Assembly (NCBI GenBank): GCA_025603075.1
Contig: MU626300.1
Location: 62,001 to 126,000 of the forward strand
Reading direction: 5' to 3'
Length of the DNA stretch: 64,000 nt
Source of the DNA: Neoconidiobolus thromboides FSU 785
Taxonomy: Eukaryota; Entomophthoromycota; Entomophthoromycetes; Entomophthorales; Neoconidiobolaceae
Shown: piece after piece, positions 46,133 to 56,730 of the stretch
Layout: each line of letters opens with the position of its first letter
Numbering within the stretch: position 1 is the stretch's first letter
Made by a program: the position numbers and the translations under genes
The notes under the pieces: generated by a model
Database searches by the model: none
What the model was told of the DNA's origin: nothing
The model's input: the letters and a program-made list of their open reading frames with translations, nothing else

Positions 46133-46567
46133 ATGAAATTTATAGTATTTAACTCGATAGTACTCTTTTTTTTAGCTATTAACGCTATATATCAAAATGA
46201 TTATACTAGTGTTAGTAGCTATGGCGGAAGTTCTGGTGGAGGTAGTAATGGAAGCTATGGAGGAGGTAGTAGCGGCAGTAATGGTGGAAGCAACAATGGT
46301 GGTAATGGTGGCGGTAATAGTGGAGGTAATGGTGAAGGTAATAGTGGAGGTAATGGTGGAGGTAATAGTGGAGGTAATGTATGTAACCCAAAAACAACCA
46401 CTAAAACTTCGACTGTAATTATGACTTCAACTGCCACGGTAACCAATAAACCTACCAATTGTCCTACTCCTTGTGCTCCTAAAACTATCATTTCTACTAA
46501 GATTGTTACTTCTGCCAGTACCAAGACTGTAACCGTTAAACCTTATTGTCCTATTTCTTATTATTAA
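46133..46567 (+). CDS. Secreted Gly/Ser/Asn-rich repeat protein 2
   Basis: Intronless, 144 residues. Signal peptide about 1-19 (MKFIVFNSIVLFFLAINAI). A run of GGSSG, GGNGG and GGNSGGN repeats covers about residues 30-82, encoded by a GGTGGAGGTAAT-like tandem repeat. The C-terminal part is Thr/Lys/Val-rich with Cys-Pro pairs (NCPTPCAP, PYCPISYY) and a TKTV motif, resembling the end of the protein at 45050-45271. The repeats likely vary in number between strains. A wall or surface role is an inference from composition only. Confidence 0.65.
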   Translation: MKFIVFNSIVLFFLAINAIYQNDYTSVSSYGGSSGGGSNGSYGGGSSGSNGGSNNGGNGGGNSGGNGEGNSGGNGGGNSGGNVCNPKTTTKTSTVIMTSTATVTNKPTNCPTPCAPKTIISTKIVTSASTKTVTVKPYCPISYY

Positions 46568-46667
46568 AATTGGTTTAACAAGCTTATTTATAAACAAATA
46601 TCTATTTTATAACTTAACTTTAAATTTGTTTTTAGAACTCAAAATTCAATCAAAATAACTAAGTTCT
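46568..46667. other. Short spacer before a truncated foldback copy
   Basis: About 100 bases including the 3' region of the Gly-rich gene. Confidence 0.3.
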
Positions 46668-46746
46668 ATATAGAGATGTTTTTTTGGCTTCATTATTTTT
46701 TCTATTTTTCAAGCACTATCTGACAGGAAATCTTGTTAGTAAAAAT
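46668..46746 (+). mobile_element. Foldback MITE copy 14, 3' truncated
   Basis: Starts TATAGAGATG then the T-tract, GGCTTCATTATTTTTTC, AAGCACTATCTGACAGGAAA and TTGTTAGTAAAAA, after which the homology stops; the right terminus is missing. Confidence 0.72.
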
Positions 46747-47861
46747 AACTATCTTTAAATAGTCTTAAAGATAGAAAAATAATTAAAGTTGAAGCTTAAT
46801 AAGTTTTTGTACAAGTTTAAACTAATATAAAAATTATAAAATTATTTATAAAATTATTTATATTTTTGATTCATGCATAATTAATTTAAAATTATTTCAA
46901 TTAAATTTACTATAAGGTTTTTCACTTTTTAATTGGAAAAAACATTACTTTTATATTTGATATTTATACTTAATAGTTATAATAAATAATAAATATTGTT
47001 ATTATATTTTTTATATCAAGTAGTTTAGTATAAAATATTAAAAAAACTTTTTAATATTATAACTCCTCCTTTTAAATTTTACCATATTTAGTATAAAAAA
47101 CTTATTTTTTTGAATATTGAATTTTATATTGTTATTATTTAAGTTAAATTAAAACTAAATACTTAATTTAAAACTATATAATAATTTACTAATATTATAA
47201 TTTTATTAAAACTAAAAATTTTGAGCTTAAAATTTAAATATAGTAAAAAGCAAAAAATTATATAGAGCTGTTGAAATTCAATTATGTAAAAGCTAGCTGT
47301 TTATTTTAAAAATAAGAGATTAAACATTATTGAACACCATAACAGTAAAATAAAACTACAAAAATTATCCCTAATCAATGCATAATTAAATTCAATAGTT
47401 GTAATTCAAAGTTGCAAAAAGCCATTATTAGAAAACCTTGTAACATTTTTTTTGGTTGAATTTTGATTCAATTAAACTTATTTTTAAATTCTCCTGGTAA
47501 TAAAAAAGCTTAAAGATATTTATAAAAACAAAGTATCACTTTATAAAAGATATGCTAAAACTATTGTTGACAGTTTAGTAGAATATTATCAACATACCAC
47601 TTAATTATAGATGATTCTACACTATTCCAGTGAAATTGAATGACGTTGGATTTTATTTTGTACAACTTGAAATTAAAGCGAATATTAATTTTATTGGTTG
47701 ATACTGATATCATGATTTGAGTTTTCCTAGAATCTCAAATGAATTAAATTGCAATTTCAAGCATGACCTTTTATAAAGCTACCTTAATAATATAAAAGTA
47801 ATAAGAAAGTATAATAAATAAAAATAAGAACAAGATTTAATTCAAAAAGTTAAAATAAACA
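46747..47861. other. Intergenic region upstream of GNAT paralogue B
   Basis: About 1.1 kb, extremely AT-rich. No gene or RNA seen. TATAAAAG at about 47791 may serve the GNAT gene. Confidence 0.4.
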
Positions 47862-48872
47862 ATGTCCACCGAAAACAATGAATATAAATTAGTCGTTGCA
47901 ACTAAAGAACAACAATTAAAATGTTGGAAAACAATTGGACCTTATTGGGGTAAAGGTATTAATGAGAGTGAATTCATAGCTAGAGAAACATTATTAACTG
48001 GAGGTGCCTTTGGAAAAGAAAATTTGACTCAATGGGTCTTGATTGATAGTAATGATAAGATGCTAACCTTTTGTGAAAGTTATCAACGTAATGCTATTTA
48101 TAAGAATGAAAATGAAATAGAGAAAAGAAAAGTTTATAGTATTTGTTCGGTATTTACACCTGAAGAATATCGAGGAAATGGTTATGCTTCAAAAATGTTT
48201 CAATTATTAGTAAATGAATTGGATAAAAACGATACTTTATGCTCTGTACTTTATTCAGATGTAGGTCAATTTTATGAACGTTTTGGGTATAAAGAATATG
48301 ATCCCTATCATTTAGAGTTAGATTCTAATGTTGATAATCTTCAATTAGATGAAAACATTCACTATTTAACAGAAGGTGAGATTAAAAAAATAAGTGAGTT
48401 AGATCTTCAGTTAATTGAAAGAGAATTAAAAGAAAGTGAAGAGAAATCAATTATGGTAATTGAACCAAATTTTGATTGTTATGAATGGCATTTTACTCGA
48501 AGTCGATATTATGCTAATTACAAAAAGAAAGAAATACCTACTATTTTTGGTTCGATTTATCAAGGTGAAGAACTGGAATTTTTAATATGGACTTATGATT
48601 TTAATGAGAATGAATTAGTCATTTTAAGACATAGAATTCAAAATCATGGGGATGAATTATTAAACTCTGCTTTGTTAAAGTTAAAAGAGATGAAGTTCAC
48701 TAAAATTGTTGCTTGGAATTTATATAAAAAAGATGTTGGGGAGTATTTTAATGATAAAGTTGTTATTGTTAAAAGAGATGTAGATTCTTTACCTTATGCT
48801 ACTTTTCCTCAATTAAAAAATCAAAAGGATTATCCTCATTGGTGGTATATTCAAAAATATAATTGGGTTTAA
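47862..48872 (+). CDS. LYC1-like GNAT acetyltransferase (paralogue B)
   Basis: Intronless, 336 residues. The acetyl-CoA loop RGNGYAS (Arg104, Gly107) lies in CSVFTPEEYRGNGYASKMFQ, followed by LYSDVGQFYERFGYKEYDPY. The C-terminal domain has EFLIWTYDFNENELVILRHR, shared almost word for word with the paralogue at 60964-62046, and the tail HWWYIQKYNWV typical of LYC1 proteins. Predicted cytosolic acetylation of lysine or a similar amine. B and C are closer to each other than to A (30180-31172). Confidence 0.82.
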   Translation: MSTENNEYKLVVATKEQQLKCWKTIGPYWGKGINESEFIARETLLTGGAFGKENLTQWVLIDSNDKMLTFCESYQRNAIYKNENEIEKRKVYSICSVFTPEEYRGNGYASKMFQLLVNELDKNDTLCSVLYSDVGQFYERFGYKEYDPYHLELDSNVDNLQLDENIHYLTEGEIKKISELDLQLIERELKESEEKSIMVIEPNFDCYEWHFTRSRYYANYKKKEIPTIFGSIYQGEELEFLIWTYDFNENELVILRHRIQNHGDELLNSALLKLKEMKFTKIVAWNLYKKDVGEYFNDKVVIVKRDVDSLPYATFPQLKNQKDYPHWWYIQKYNWV

Positions 48873-49450
48873 ATAAAAAATTAAAGTTATATAATATAAT
48901 TTATTAATAATATTATTAAATTGAGTTTAATTTTAATTTTAATTTTAATTTTAATTTTAATTAATTATAGAATAAATTTATTTATTCTGTAAGAATTTTC
49001 AATTAAAATGACATTGTTTTTAAATGTTAGTTCTATAATTCTAGTTTCAAACCTTTTAATTTTATTATCAAATTTTATGATTATTTTAAATAATAATAAA
49101 ATAAGACAAATTAGTAATATTTATCAAAATTTTATTATAATTATTTAATTATTATTCTAACATCTTTTTTTCTATTAATTAAATCATAGTTTTTGAGATA
49201 AGGAATTAGAGATCAACTGATTTTTATTTAAACTAATATAAATTCTTGAAAACTTATCAATAAATATTAAATTTATTAATAAAATTATTAAAAAAGTGAC
49301 GGGGATTTTTATGAAACGTAAGTCGGATGATTGGTTTAACTCTAAGTATAAAAAAAGTTAACAACGCCACTTTAGAGGTTTATTTTTTTATCTTTTTTAT
49401 CTCAATTTACTCCAATTTATTTCAATTTATTTATTTTCAATTTCTATTTC
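48873..49450. other. Spacer with hexanucleotide repeat
   Basis: About 580 bases. Holds the TTTTAA tandem repeat at 48926-48963 and a patch at 49300-49380 with more G/C (GTGACGGGGATTTTTATG). No gene seen. Confidence 0.4.
48926..48963. repeat. TTTTAA hexanucleotide microsatellite
   Basis: About six tandem units of TTTTAA immediately downstream of the GNAT gene. Confidence 0.8.
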
Positions 49451-49970
49451 ATGGGGATTTTACATATCAGTTATCTTTGTGGAAGCTCTACTTATGGTTG
49501 CAGTAATTGTGATACTCCACTTTTTACAAAAGATAACATATTAAATGAAGTAAATTTTATATTATTATTTTGTTTTGTTTTATTTTATTTTATTTAACTT
49601 ATTATTTAGTCATTTAATAAAAAAAGTCAACCTCAACTAATTAATAAAATGTAAGATAAATAATGTTTGATTATAATAAAATAAAAATTAATAATTTATT
49701 CTCTTTTAGTTATAATATAACAGAAGGAAATATTGAATTAAGACCAATGGTTAGTGGTATTCATAAAGTAGTCGATTTATATTGTATTTATTGTGATAAT
49801 TTATTAGGTTGGAAATATGTAATATTTTATTTTATTGACTGTTTTTTAATAATATTCAACAATGTTTAATAATATTTTTGTTTACTTATTAGGTTCATGC
49901 ATTTGATTATAATCAAAAATATAAAGAAGGAAAATATTATGTAATTGTGGAGAAAATTCAATGTGTTTAA
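49451..49970 (+). CDS. Yippee-like zinc-binding protein
   Basis: Four exons join into a compact Yippee domain. Exon 1 (ATG at 49451) carries YGCSNCDTPLFTKDNILNE with the first CxxC. Exon 2 is short (SFNKKSQPQLINK, 49616-49655). Exon 3 gives YNITEGNIELRPMVSGIHKV then VDLYCIYCDNLLGWKY with the second CxxC. Exon 4 gives VHAFDYNQKYKEGKYYVIVE and stops at 49970. The G-(I/L)-H-x-V-x-D-(I/L)-Y-C-x-x-C-x-x-x-L-G-W-K-Y and Q-K-Y-K-E-G-K blocks are diagnostic. About 105 residues, near family size. Yippee proteins are conserved, possibly ubiquitin-ligase linked; role in fungi little known. The first intron contains an ATTTT microsatellite. Confidence 0.85.
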
Positions 49971-50873
49971 TATATTAAATCAATTTTATTTTTACTTTTT
50001 AATTATAAATGAAAACTATTCTTGTTAGAAAAAATGTTGGAGTTATTTATTTTATTATGAAATCATATTAAATTACTTTCAATTATCCTTCTTGGGATCT
50101 TTTTACATTGTTATTATGTTATTATGCTATTAAATAAACCTTGTCTTAAGCAAATAAGTTTCATAAAAAAATTCCATAAAATATATATTAATTCACATAC
50201 TATATATTGTCCTTTTAATTTTGATTTAAAAATTATACTAAATAATCAAGAAGTGCTTTTACAAGCTAAATAACATTAGAAACTTAATAAGTGATATTAA
50301 ATTCTTAAAAAGGTAATCTCTTTCTAAATAGTTGCCAGTATACTTTAAACTTCAAATATTAAGAGGTAGTGATTAGTCAAGTACTTAGTTTTTTTTGAAT
50401 AGTATAAATTTTTGAAAGTAAATTACTAATTAATTTTAGTAAAATAAGAATCTACTACTGCTTTAATCATACCCTCAATGTTTTTTAACATAACATTTAA
50501 TTCTGTTTTTTTTGGTTGGAATTTAATTTAATGTAAAACTAAATCTACTTTTTAAAATGAAAACCAAGTGTGTCTGTCTGATTGTTGTCATCCATTGAAC
50601 TTTATATTGATATTACTCCTTAATAACAAAAATTATTTGATTACTTCTATTTGTCAGATTGATTATCCACCTTTAAATTACTAATAAACAAAATCAACAG
50701 TTCATTTTTATTACCTTTTAAAGTAAATAGAAAGTAACTAATATTTATATTATAAAGGATAGCACTTAAAGAAGATTAAAAAATTCTAAATCAATTTTTA
50801 AATCTGTTTATAGTCAATCTTATTCCATTTAGCTAAATCTATCCGCTTACTTTTGTGTCGCTTAAAATTTCAC
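49971..50873. other. Intergenic region
   Basis: About 900 bases, AT-rich. No gene or RNA seen. Confidence 0.4.
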
Positions 50874-50980
50874 TAAATGAGGCTGTATTTTTATGTTAAG
50901 AATTTTACTAACAATTTTTCTGCTCAAATAACACTTAAAGGATAGAAAAAGTGACAAGGCCAAAAAAATACCCTCATTTA
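50874..50980 (-). mobile_element. Foldback MITE copy 15
   Basis: Starts TAAATGAGGCTGTATTTTT and ends CCCTCATTTA, so this copy has changed its termini (TGAGG instead of TGGGG) at both ends. Middle AATTTTACTAACAATTT and AATAACACTTAAAGGAT. Confidence 0.72.
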
Positions 50981-50997
50981 ATGTAAGATTAACTCTA

Positions 50998-51103
50998 TAT
51001 GGGAATGTATTTTTTATATTTAAGAATTTTACTAGCAAATTTTCCACTTAGATAGTGCTTAAAAAATGGAAAAAGTAATGAAGTCAAAAAAAACATCCCC
51101 ATG
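50998..51103 (-). mobile_element. Foldback MITE copy 16
   Basis: Starts TATGGGAATGTATTTTT, with AAGAATTTTACTAGCAA, GATAGTGCTTAAAAAATGG and GTAATGAAGTC; ends ACATCCCCATG. Only about 17 bp from copy 15 in the same orientation. Confidence 0.82.
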
Positions 51104-51485
51104 TTTTGATGTTACTTTATTAAATTAATAAAATTCAACTTTTATCTTATTATAGTTTATAATTTTGAGTAAATGTTGACATTTAATTTTGTTATTTTCA
51201 ACTTCAAAAGAAAAAAGTTATATAATTAATCTATTTTATATTTTATAATCATCATTACCAATAGAAAGATTTGGATTAATAAACAGTAAACAAGAAATAG
51301 ATAAACAAAAATCATCAAGTATTCAAATAATAACTTTTATTTTATTTAATTAACTTAATTTAACAAACGATTCGTTTTAAGAGCATTTCTTTCACTTTAA
51401 ATTCTATTTAGTTTTTAATAATTTAAAATATTCTTGTCTTTTACCTTATAATAAATACTGTATACTTAATTCCAAGAAACTTGAC
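51104..51485. other. 3' flank of RMI1
   Basis: About 380 bases of AT-rich sequence. Nothing else seen. Confidence 0.4.
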
Positions 51486-53260
51486 TTATTTTTTAATTAT
51501 TGGATCTAGTTGATCTAAAATAGAATTATCTATATCAAAATCCTCATCGGAATCTAGCTCGATTCTGATAGTAGAAGGTATACGTGGTAATAAATTACTA
51601 TTATTATTAATATCTATATTGATTATAGAAGGTGTATTATTTAATAAACTGTTTTCTTTACTATTATTAATACTGTTACTATTTAATTCCATTCTTACAG
51701 TAGATGAAGTATCTTGTAATGAACTAGTATTATTACTTAAATTACTATTATTTTTATTCAATTGATTTAAGCTATTATTATTATTATTATTATCTATAAT
51801 AGAATCTCTGATTTCAATAATTTCATTCTTAGTTGGATTCATTTGAACAATGGGTAAATCATTTTTAGTTAAATCTACTGCAATTTTTGGTTTTTTTATA
51901 AATTCAGGTTGAGATCCACATTTGATTATACTATTAGGTATAAACACATCTGAGTCATCACTCGATATTAATAATATACTACTTTCTATTAAATATATTA
52001 ATTTAATTTTATTACTCTATTATTATGATTATTAATCAACTTACCATCCATCGCCTGATTTTTATTTACATTATCTTAAAATAAAAATAATTAAAACACA
52101 ATAAATAGTTAGTAATAAATACTTACTATTCTTTATTCCATTATTATTGTCTATTATCCTTATATCACTTTCATCAATATCAATACTTTTAAGTGGAGCA
52201 TTAATAATCAAATTCGATTTACTTCTTTTCTCTCCTTGTTTTTTAGCTTTATATTCTTGATCTAATTTATCAAAGAATTCAGGATCCAAATCATCACTAC
52301 TTAAAGATAAATCTATATTATTGCTGTTATTCGCTATTAATATTTGATTATTCATTTGGTTCTTCCGATCTCCCTGAAAATGATTCTTCTGTTGATGATG
52401 ATTATTATCATTACATATTTGTTGTCCGTTCCTACTATTATTCACTGCTTGTCTATTAATTATAATATTCTGTAAGCTATCTCCACTAGTATTAAATTGG
52501 TGGTTCTTATTCACATTAACCTTTCTTTGATTTCTGCTAAAATCATTCCCTTGTTCTCCACTTTTCTTCAATCTATCTTCAACAATTTTTCTTAATTCCA
52601 TTTCCAATCTCCCCTTTAAACTAATTTGATTAAATTCCTCCACCCATCCCCCTAACAATGTAAAATTTTCTGGTTTTAACATTAAACATCCTCTTTGTAC
52701 TACTACTTCTTTTAGTAATATCTAACAAATTAATTTAATTATTTACTCGTTCTAAATTTCGATGCTAAATTCCTTACCTTTGCTCCCAATAGTGTATCTG
52801 TGGAAATAGCCTTAATTGGTTTATATTCCAATGCATATAATTCATGAATTCCATCCGATAATACTAATTTTAATGTTCTTATTGATTTAATATTTCTATT
52901 CATTCCAACTTTACCCTTCCCTTTCTCAAAATTACTACCCTCTTCCTCCTCCATTTCCATACCATTAATAACATCCAATTGTTTCATCTTACTTTTACTT
53001 ATATCCATTATATCCTTTATTTGAAATACTCTACAATCTTTAAATAATATATCCGATTTAATTTTGCCTATTAATTTAGTTCCCCATCGTTTTAAAAATT
53101 CAGTATCTAAAGGTAATGTTGTAACTTTTAAATCCGAATTTAAAAATTGTTGATAAATGGTATTTTGATTTAAATTCAAACTAAGTTGATAAGATAACCA
53201 AGTGGGCTGTAAATTAATACCGGAAGTTTGGAATTCTTGTTGTACTTCTTCGAAACTCAT
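51486..53260 (-). CDS. RMI1: RecQ-mediated genome instability protein 1 (RMI1)
   Basis: OB-fold subunit of the RecQ helicase-Top3-Rmi1 dissolvasome. Exon 1 (from 53260): NLQPTWLSYQLSLN, FLNSDLKV, a Lys/Glu-rich loop, then LKLVLSDGIHELYALEYKPI and TLLGAKVRNLASKF. After a short intron comes VVVQRGCLMLKPENFTLLGG, the canonical end of the first OB fold. The following 300 residues are Asn/Ser-rich and disordered, with acidic motifs DLSLSSDDLDPEFFDKLDQE and, at the junction of the last exons, SILLISSDDSD, plus RIELDSDEDFDIDNSILDQL near the end. Four exons, stop at 51486. The hydrophobic-then-acidic motifs look like SUMO-interacting motifs (inference). No second OB fold is obvious. Confidence 0.82.
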
Positions 53261-53615
53261 AAAAAGACTAAAAAATAAAATACAACTTGATTATTTGATT
53301 GTGATGTTTTGGACATGCTCCGAAAATTGCAAAAATTAAGCTTAAAAGTTGCAATTTCTGTAATTAAAGGATGCTAAATTAAAATTACAAATAGATGCTT
53401 AAAATAGCAAGTTAGATCCTAGCTAATTTAACAAAAAATATACCCACTTTAACTATCCATTTCAAAGCCAAATTAAAATATCAAGTATTTTATTAATTTT
53501 GTTACATTAATTATTTGATATAAAATTTAGCTAGTCTTAGATCTTTTCCTTAGATTTGAGTATTTCTCTATTTTTTAAACATTAAATATTACTAAGATAT
53601 ATCATAATTGAACAA
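53261..53615. other. Spacer between RMI1 and tRNA-Glu
   Basis: About 350 bases, the RMI1 promoter side. No other gene seen. Confidence 0.4.
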
Positions 53616-53687
53616 TTCTTCATGGTCCAGTGGTTAGGATTTTCCGCTTTCACCGGAACGGCCGGGGTTCGATTCCCCGTGAGGAAG
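53616..53687 (+). tRNA. tRNA-Glu (anticodon UUC)
   Basis: Complete intronless cloverleaf of 72 bases plus a G at 53688-equivalent discriminator position (53687). Acceptor TTCTTCA pairs with TGAGGAA (one G-U). D-arm GGTCCAGTGGTTAGGAT carries the internal A box. Anticodon stem TTCCG/CGGAA encloses CTTTCAC, anticodon TTC. T-arm CGGGGTTCGATTCCCCG carries the B box. A T-tract (TTTCTTTTTTT) follows about 20 bp downstream and can serve as the polymerase III terminator. Confidence 0.95.
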
Positions 53688-55210
53688 TAAAAATTTTCAA
53701 TTGATTTCTTTTTTTACAAGATAATACCAATCTCTTTACATAATATTTTTTTAACTTTAATTTTGATATGATTAATATGGTTAATGTTTTGATTCATTAA
53801 ATGGAAAATGTCACTAAAAATATGTTAGCTTATACTACTATTCAAAGTATCAAACAAAAACAATATTGTATGTTTATTTTAGCTATTTGGTGTTTTAATT
53901 TAAATTCCAATACCTCTGTATACCTACTTTATTAATAACTCTCTTACAATTCGTTGAAAAGCATTGAACACCACTGTTTATATCATTTTAAAAGTGGTAG
54001 TTCAATTCTATTATCTTCAATAGGTACATTTTTTATATATTGTGAATTCACTGAAGTGGAAAAATGTAATGATGTGGAATATTTACCTAATTAATAGCTA
54101 TATTTTTTATGGTTACTAGCAATTAGGCAACTATTCTATGACATCACACCCCATTCTATTGAATCCATCTATATGATATTAGATTGGTTTCTACATATTG
54201 GAAATTTTTCATGCACGCAAAATAATGGAAGTTACTGGTTGTAGCAGCAAATATCTTTGATCATTAAAGATAATATTTACTCCAATCTTAATATTTTACA
54301 TTGTTACAATCATTGTTTGGATGCTTTTTTATTCTCATGGAAATTCTAGAAACCTAAAAACTAATTTAATATAATTGACAATTAGCGTTGACCCGAAAAT
54401 TTACTAATTTGCTAATCTCCACAAGTTATTATAAAAGACAGAACGGCATAGTATTGATATCAGTTGTCTTTAAGGTTGTTTTGAGGGGTGCTAGTATGTC
54501 GGATAGTATTACCTTAAGCCTTATTTATATTAGAATCCCGAAAGTCAGTCATTATATAGTTATATTTTTTGCATTTTCATATCATTTGAACATAAATTAC
54601 CTTTTTTAAGTATTTTATTAACTTGCATAATTAAAGGGATTTCCAAACTAATAAATAAAGTTTATAGTTAATTTAAATGATTTCTGATTTACTTTGCAGT
54701 AGTTTTAATATTCAGATATCATTTAACTCTTAACTTAAACCCTAGTCTTTATGTTTCAACTTACTTTAAGCTAAATATTTACCCTCAATAAAGAATTAAG
54801 TAAGCCGCAATTCACCTGAGCTATAGGTAAATATTAATTTAAATTAGTTTGCTTGAATTTGATATTTTATATCAAGATTATGCATTCATGCTAATATAAC
54901 TATACATAACTCGTAATGTATGAATTCTATATAAATTTATAGCTTATTATAGCTTATTTTATTAATCAATTGTTAATTACCTTTTTAGTTACTTTTTATA
55001 AATTTGCAAGGAATTAAAACAATATAAAACAGTTATGAATGAACCATATTGATGGTATAGTATAAACCGCTGGAAATTGTGCATACATTTTTAATATGCT
55101 ATCTCCTAAAAACTACTTAACAAAGTTCTAACATGATTAAATTAATAGTACGATTTTATACTTTATTTGAAAAATGATTCATAAAAATAAGGTTAGAAAA
55201 AAAAATAGAA
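53688..55210. other. Gene-poor region
   Basis: About 1.5 kb. Stretches at 53980-54080 (+) read in-frame for about 25 residues (LLSSIGTFFIYCEFTEVEKC) and 54120-54200 also look weakly coding, perhaps remnants. Nothing supportable; the frame at 54388-54609 has no motif. Confidence 0.35.
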
Positions 55211-55741
55211 CTACAATAATAAATAACTCAAGCTCATCCTTGTCGTATGTTTGGCCGAAGAAGAATGTAAAGGAGAGATAGCATGATCTGTTGCATTAGA
55301 GTTTGTTTCAAAATTACTTTGTGATAGTAAGGAAGGAGAAGAATTCAAATTATTACTGTTGATTTCGGATGATAAACTTGAGTAAAGCTTTAAGAAATAA
55401 GATGGTTCAATAGTACTTATCCATTGAAGTCCAGTATTTATTGGTATTAGCTTTGTCTTTTTCTTATCTCTAGATCGTCGATTTTGAAACCAAATTTGAA
55501 ATTCTCTTGGATCCATTTGTAACTGCTGTGATATCTGTTTTCTAGCATCTTTACAAGGATATGGGTTAAGTTTATAGATTGATTCTAATACCTTACGTCT
55601 CTCTTCTCTCAAAATTTCTCTGATATTTGTTCTTTTGCTATTATTAATATCTTTACGATCCTTCTTTCTATTGCTATTACTATTAAGGATGGATGAAAAA
55701 CTACAAGCGTAAGCTTTATAACTTTTGGTTGATTGTATCAT
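55211..55741 (-). CDS. Homeodomain transcription factor 2
   Basis: 176 residues from the ATG at 55741 (MIQSTKSYKAYACSFSSIL). The frame is open further up to 55834, but that part (Lys/Phe/Ile-rich) looks like untranslated or intron sequence. Homeodomain about residues 38-98: REILREERRKVLESIYKLNP, ARKQISQQLQMDPREFQIWF and QNRRSRDKKK, with WFQNRR intact and a 60-residue length (non-TALE). The rest is Ser/Asn-rich and lacks known domains. Nuclear regulator. Not a duplicate of the gene at 21378-22049, since the helices differ strongly. Confidence 0.82.
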   Translation of the reverse strand: MIQSTKSYKAYACSFSSILNSNSNRKKDRKDINNSKRTNIREILREERRKVLESIYKLNPYPCKDARKQISQQLQMDPREFQIWFQNRRSRDKKKTKLIPINTGLQWISTIEPSYFLKLYSSLSSEINSNNLNSSPSLLSQSNFETNSNATDHAISPLHSSSAKHTTRMSLSYLLL

Positions 55742-55834
55742 ATCCTGTGATGAATAAATAATAAAGATAATGTTTTTTTTAAAAGTGGATCTTATTTTTG
55801 AACTTAATTTATATACTTTTCTTAAGAATCCCAA

Positions 55835-56624
55835 TTAATAATAAATCATTTTATATCATAGTTTGCTTTTAGGTAACAAGGTGGTGGCAACTAGAATTCT
55901 TATTTGGGCTAAAAATAGACAAAGATTCTATTACGTGGGAGTGTTTAATTTTACACTACTAGGTTATTGTTTTCAAAGTGAACAACTATTTATTATCTTA
56001 AAATTTTGACTTTATTATTAATTCTTTTTATCTCTTGATTTGTAATTGCAAATAGTTATTTAATAATATTACTTTTATTTGAAGTTAATATTAAAGTAGG
56101 CTTTATAAAATTACATCTATTCATAACATATTTTAAAGTCCTTTGAGATCTTTAATAACGTAAATATTGTGTTATAAAATTGTTATCATAAAGAAATAAC
56201 TTTTATTTTATTTATTTTATTTTATTTTATCAATTTAATCTTAGTTTACTATTCGTGATATAAATGTTGAGCAATTTTAGATATTTATGCAGGTTCAATA
56301 ATCGATGGGTGTTTAACCTTTTGACCAGTAAAGGTAATCTGTATTACATTCTTAATATAACAATTTAATATCAATATCAATGAGTTACCCAAATAAAGCG
56401 ATTAACGAGTGACTACATGATAACAAAACTAATATTTAAAAAGTATGGGATAAAAAATTGTTTCATTTGGTTATATAAAAAAGCAATGATTTAGTTTTTA
56501 TAATTAGGTAAAGGAACTATTTTTGCTATACTTACAATAAATTAAGCTATTATTTAAAACATTTTAATATTTTATATTATCTCAATATTGTTTTTTTTAT
56601 AAATTTTGAAAATAATATAGTTTA
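55835..56624. other. Upstream region of homeobox gene 2
   Basis: About 800 bases with an ATTTT/TTTAT microsatellite near 56206-56231. No gene seen. Confidence 0.4.
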
Positions 56625-56730
56625 TATGAGTATGCTTTTTTTACCTTCATTACTTTCTCCATCTTTTAAACACTGTTTGAGCGGAAAAATCATTAGCAAA
56701 ATTCTTAAACATAAAAATACATCCCCGTAT
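56625..56730 (+). mobile_element. Foldback MITE copy 17
   Basis: Starts TATGAGTATG and ends CATCCCCGTA; TA at both edges. Middle AAACACTGTTTGAGCGGAAA and ATTCTTAAACATAAAAATAC. Confidence 0.8.

Noticed and set aside
46197-46524. Overlapping Val/Met/Glu-rich, His/Tyr-rich and Leu/Pro-rich ORFs
   Set aside because: Frame shadows of the Gly-rich repeat gene at 46133-46567.
54388-54609. 73-residue plus-strand ORF
   Set aside because: No recognisable domain; flanks show no promoter or exon continuation.
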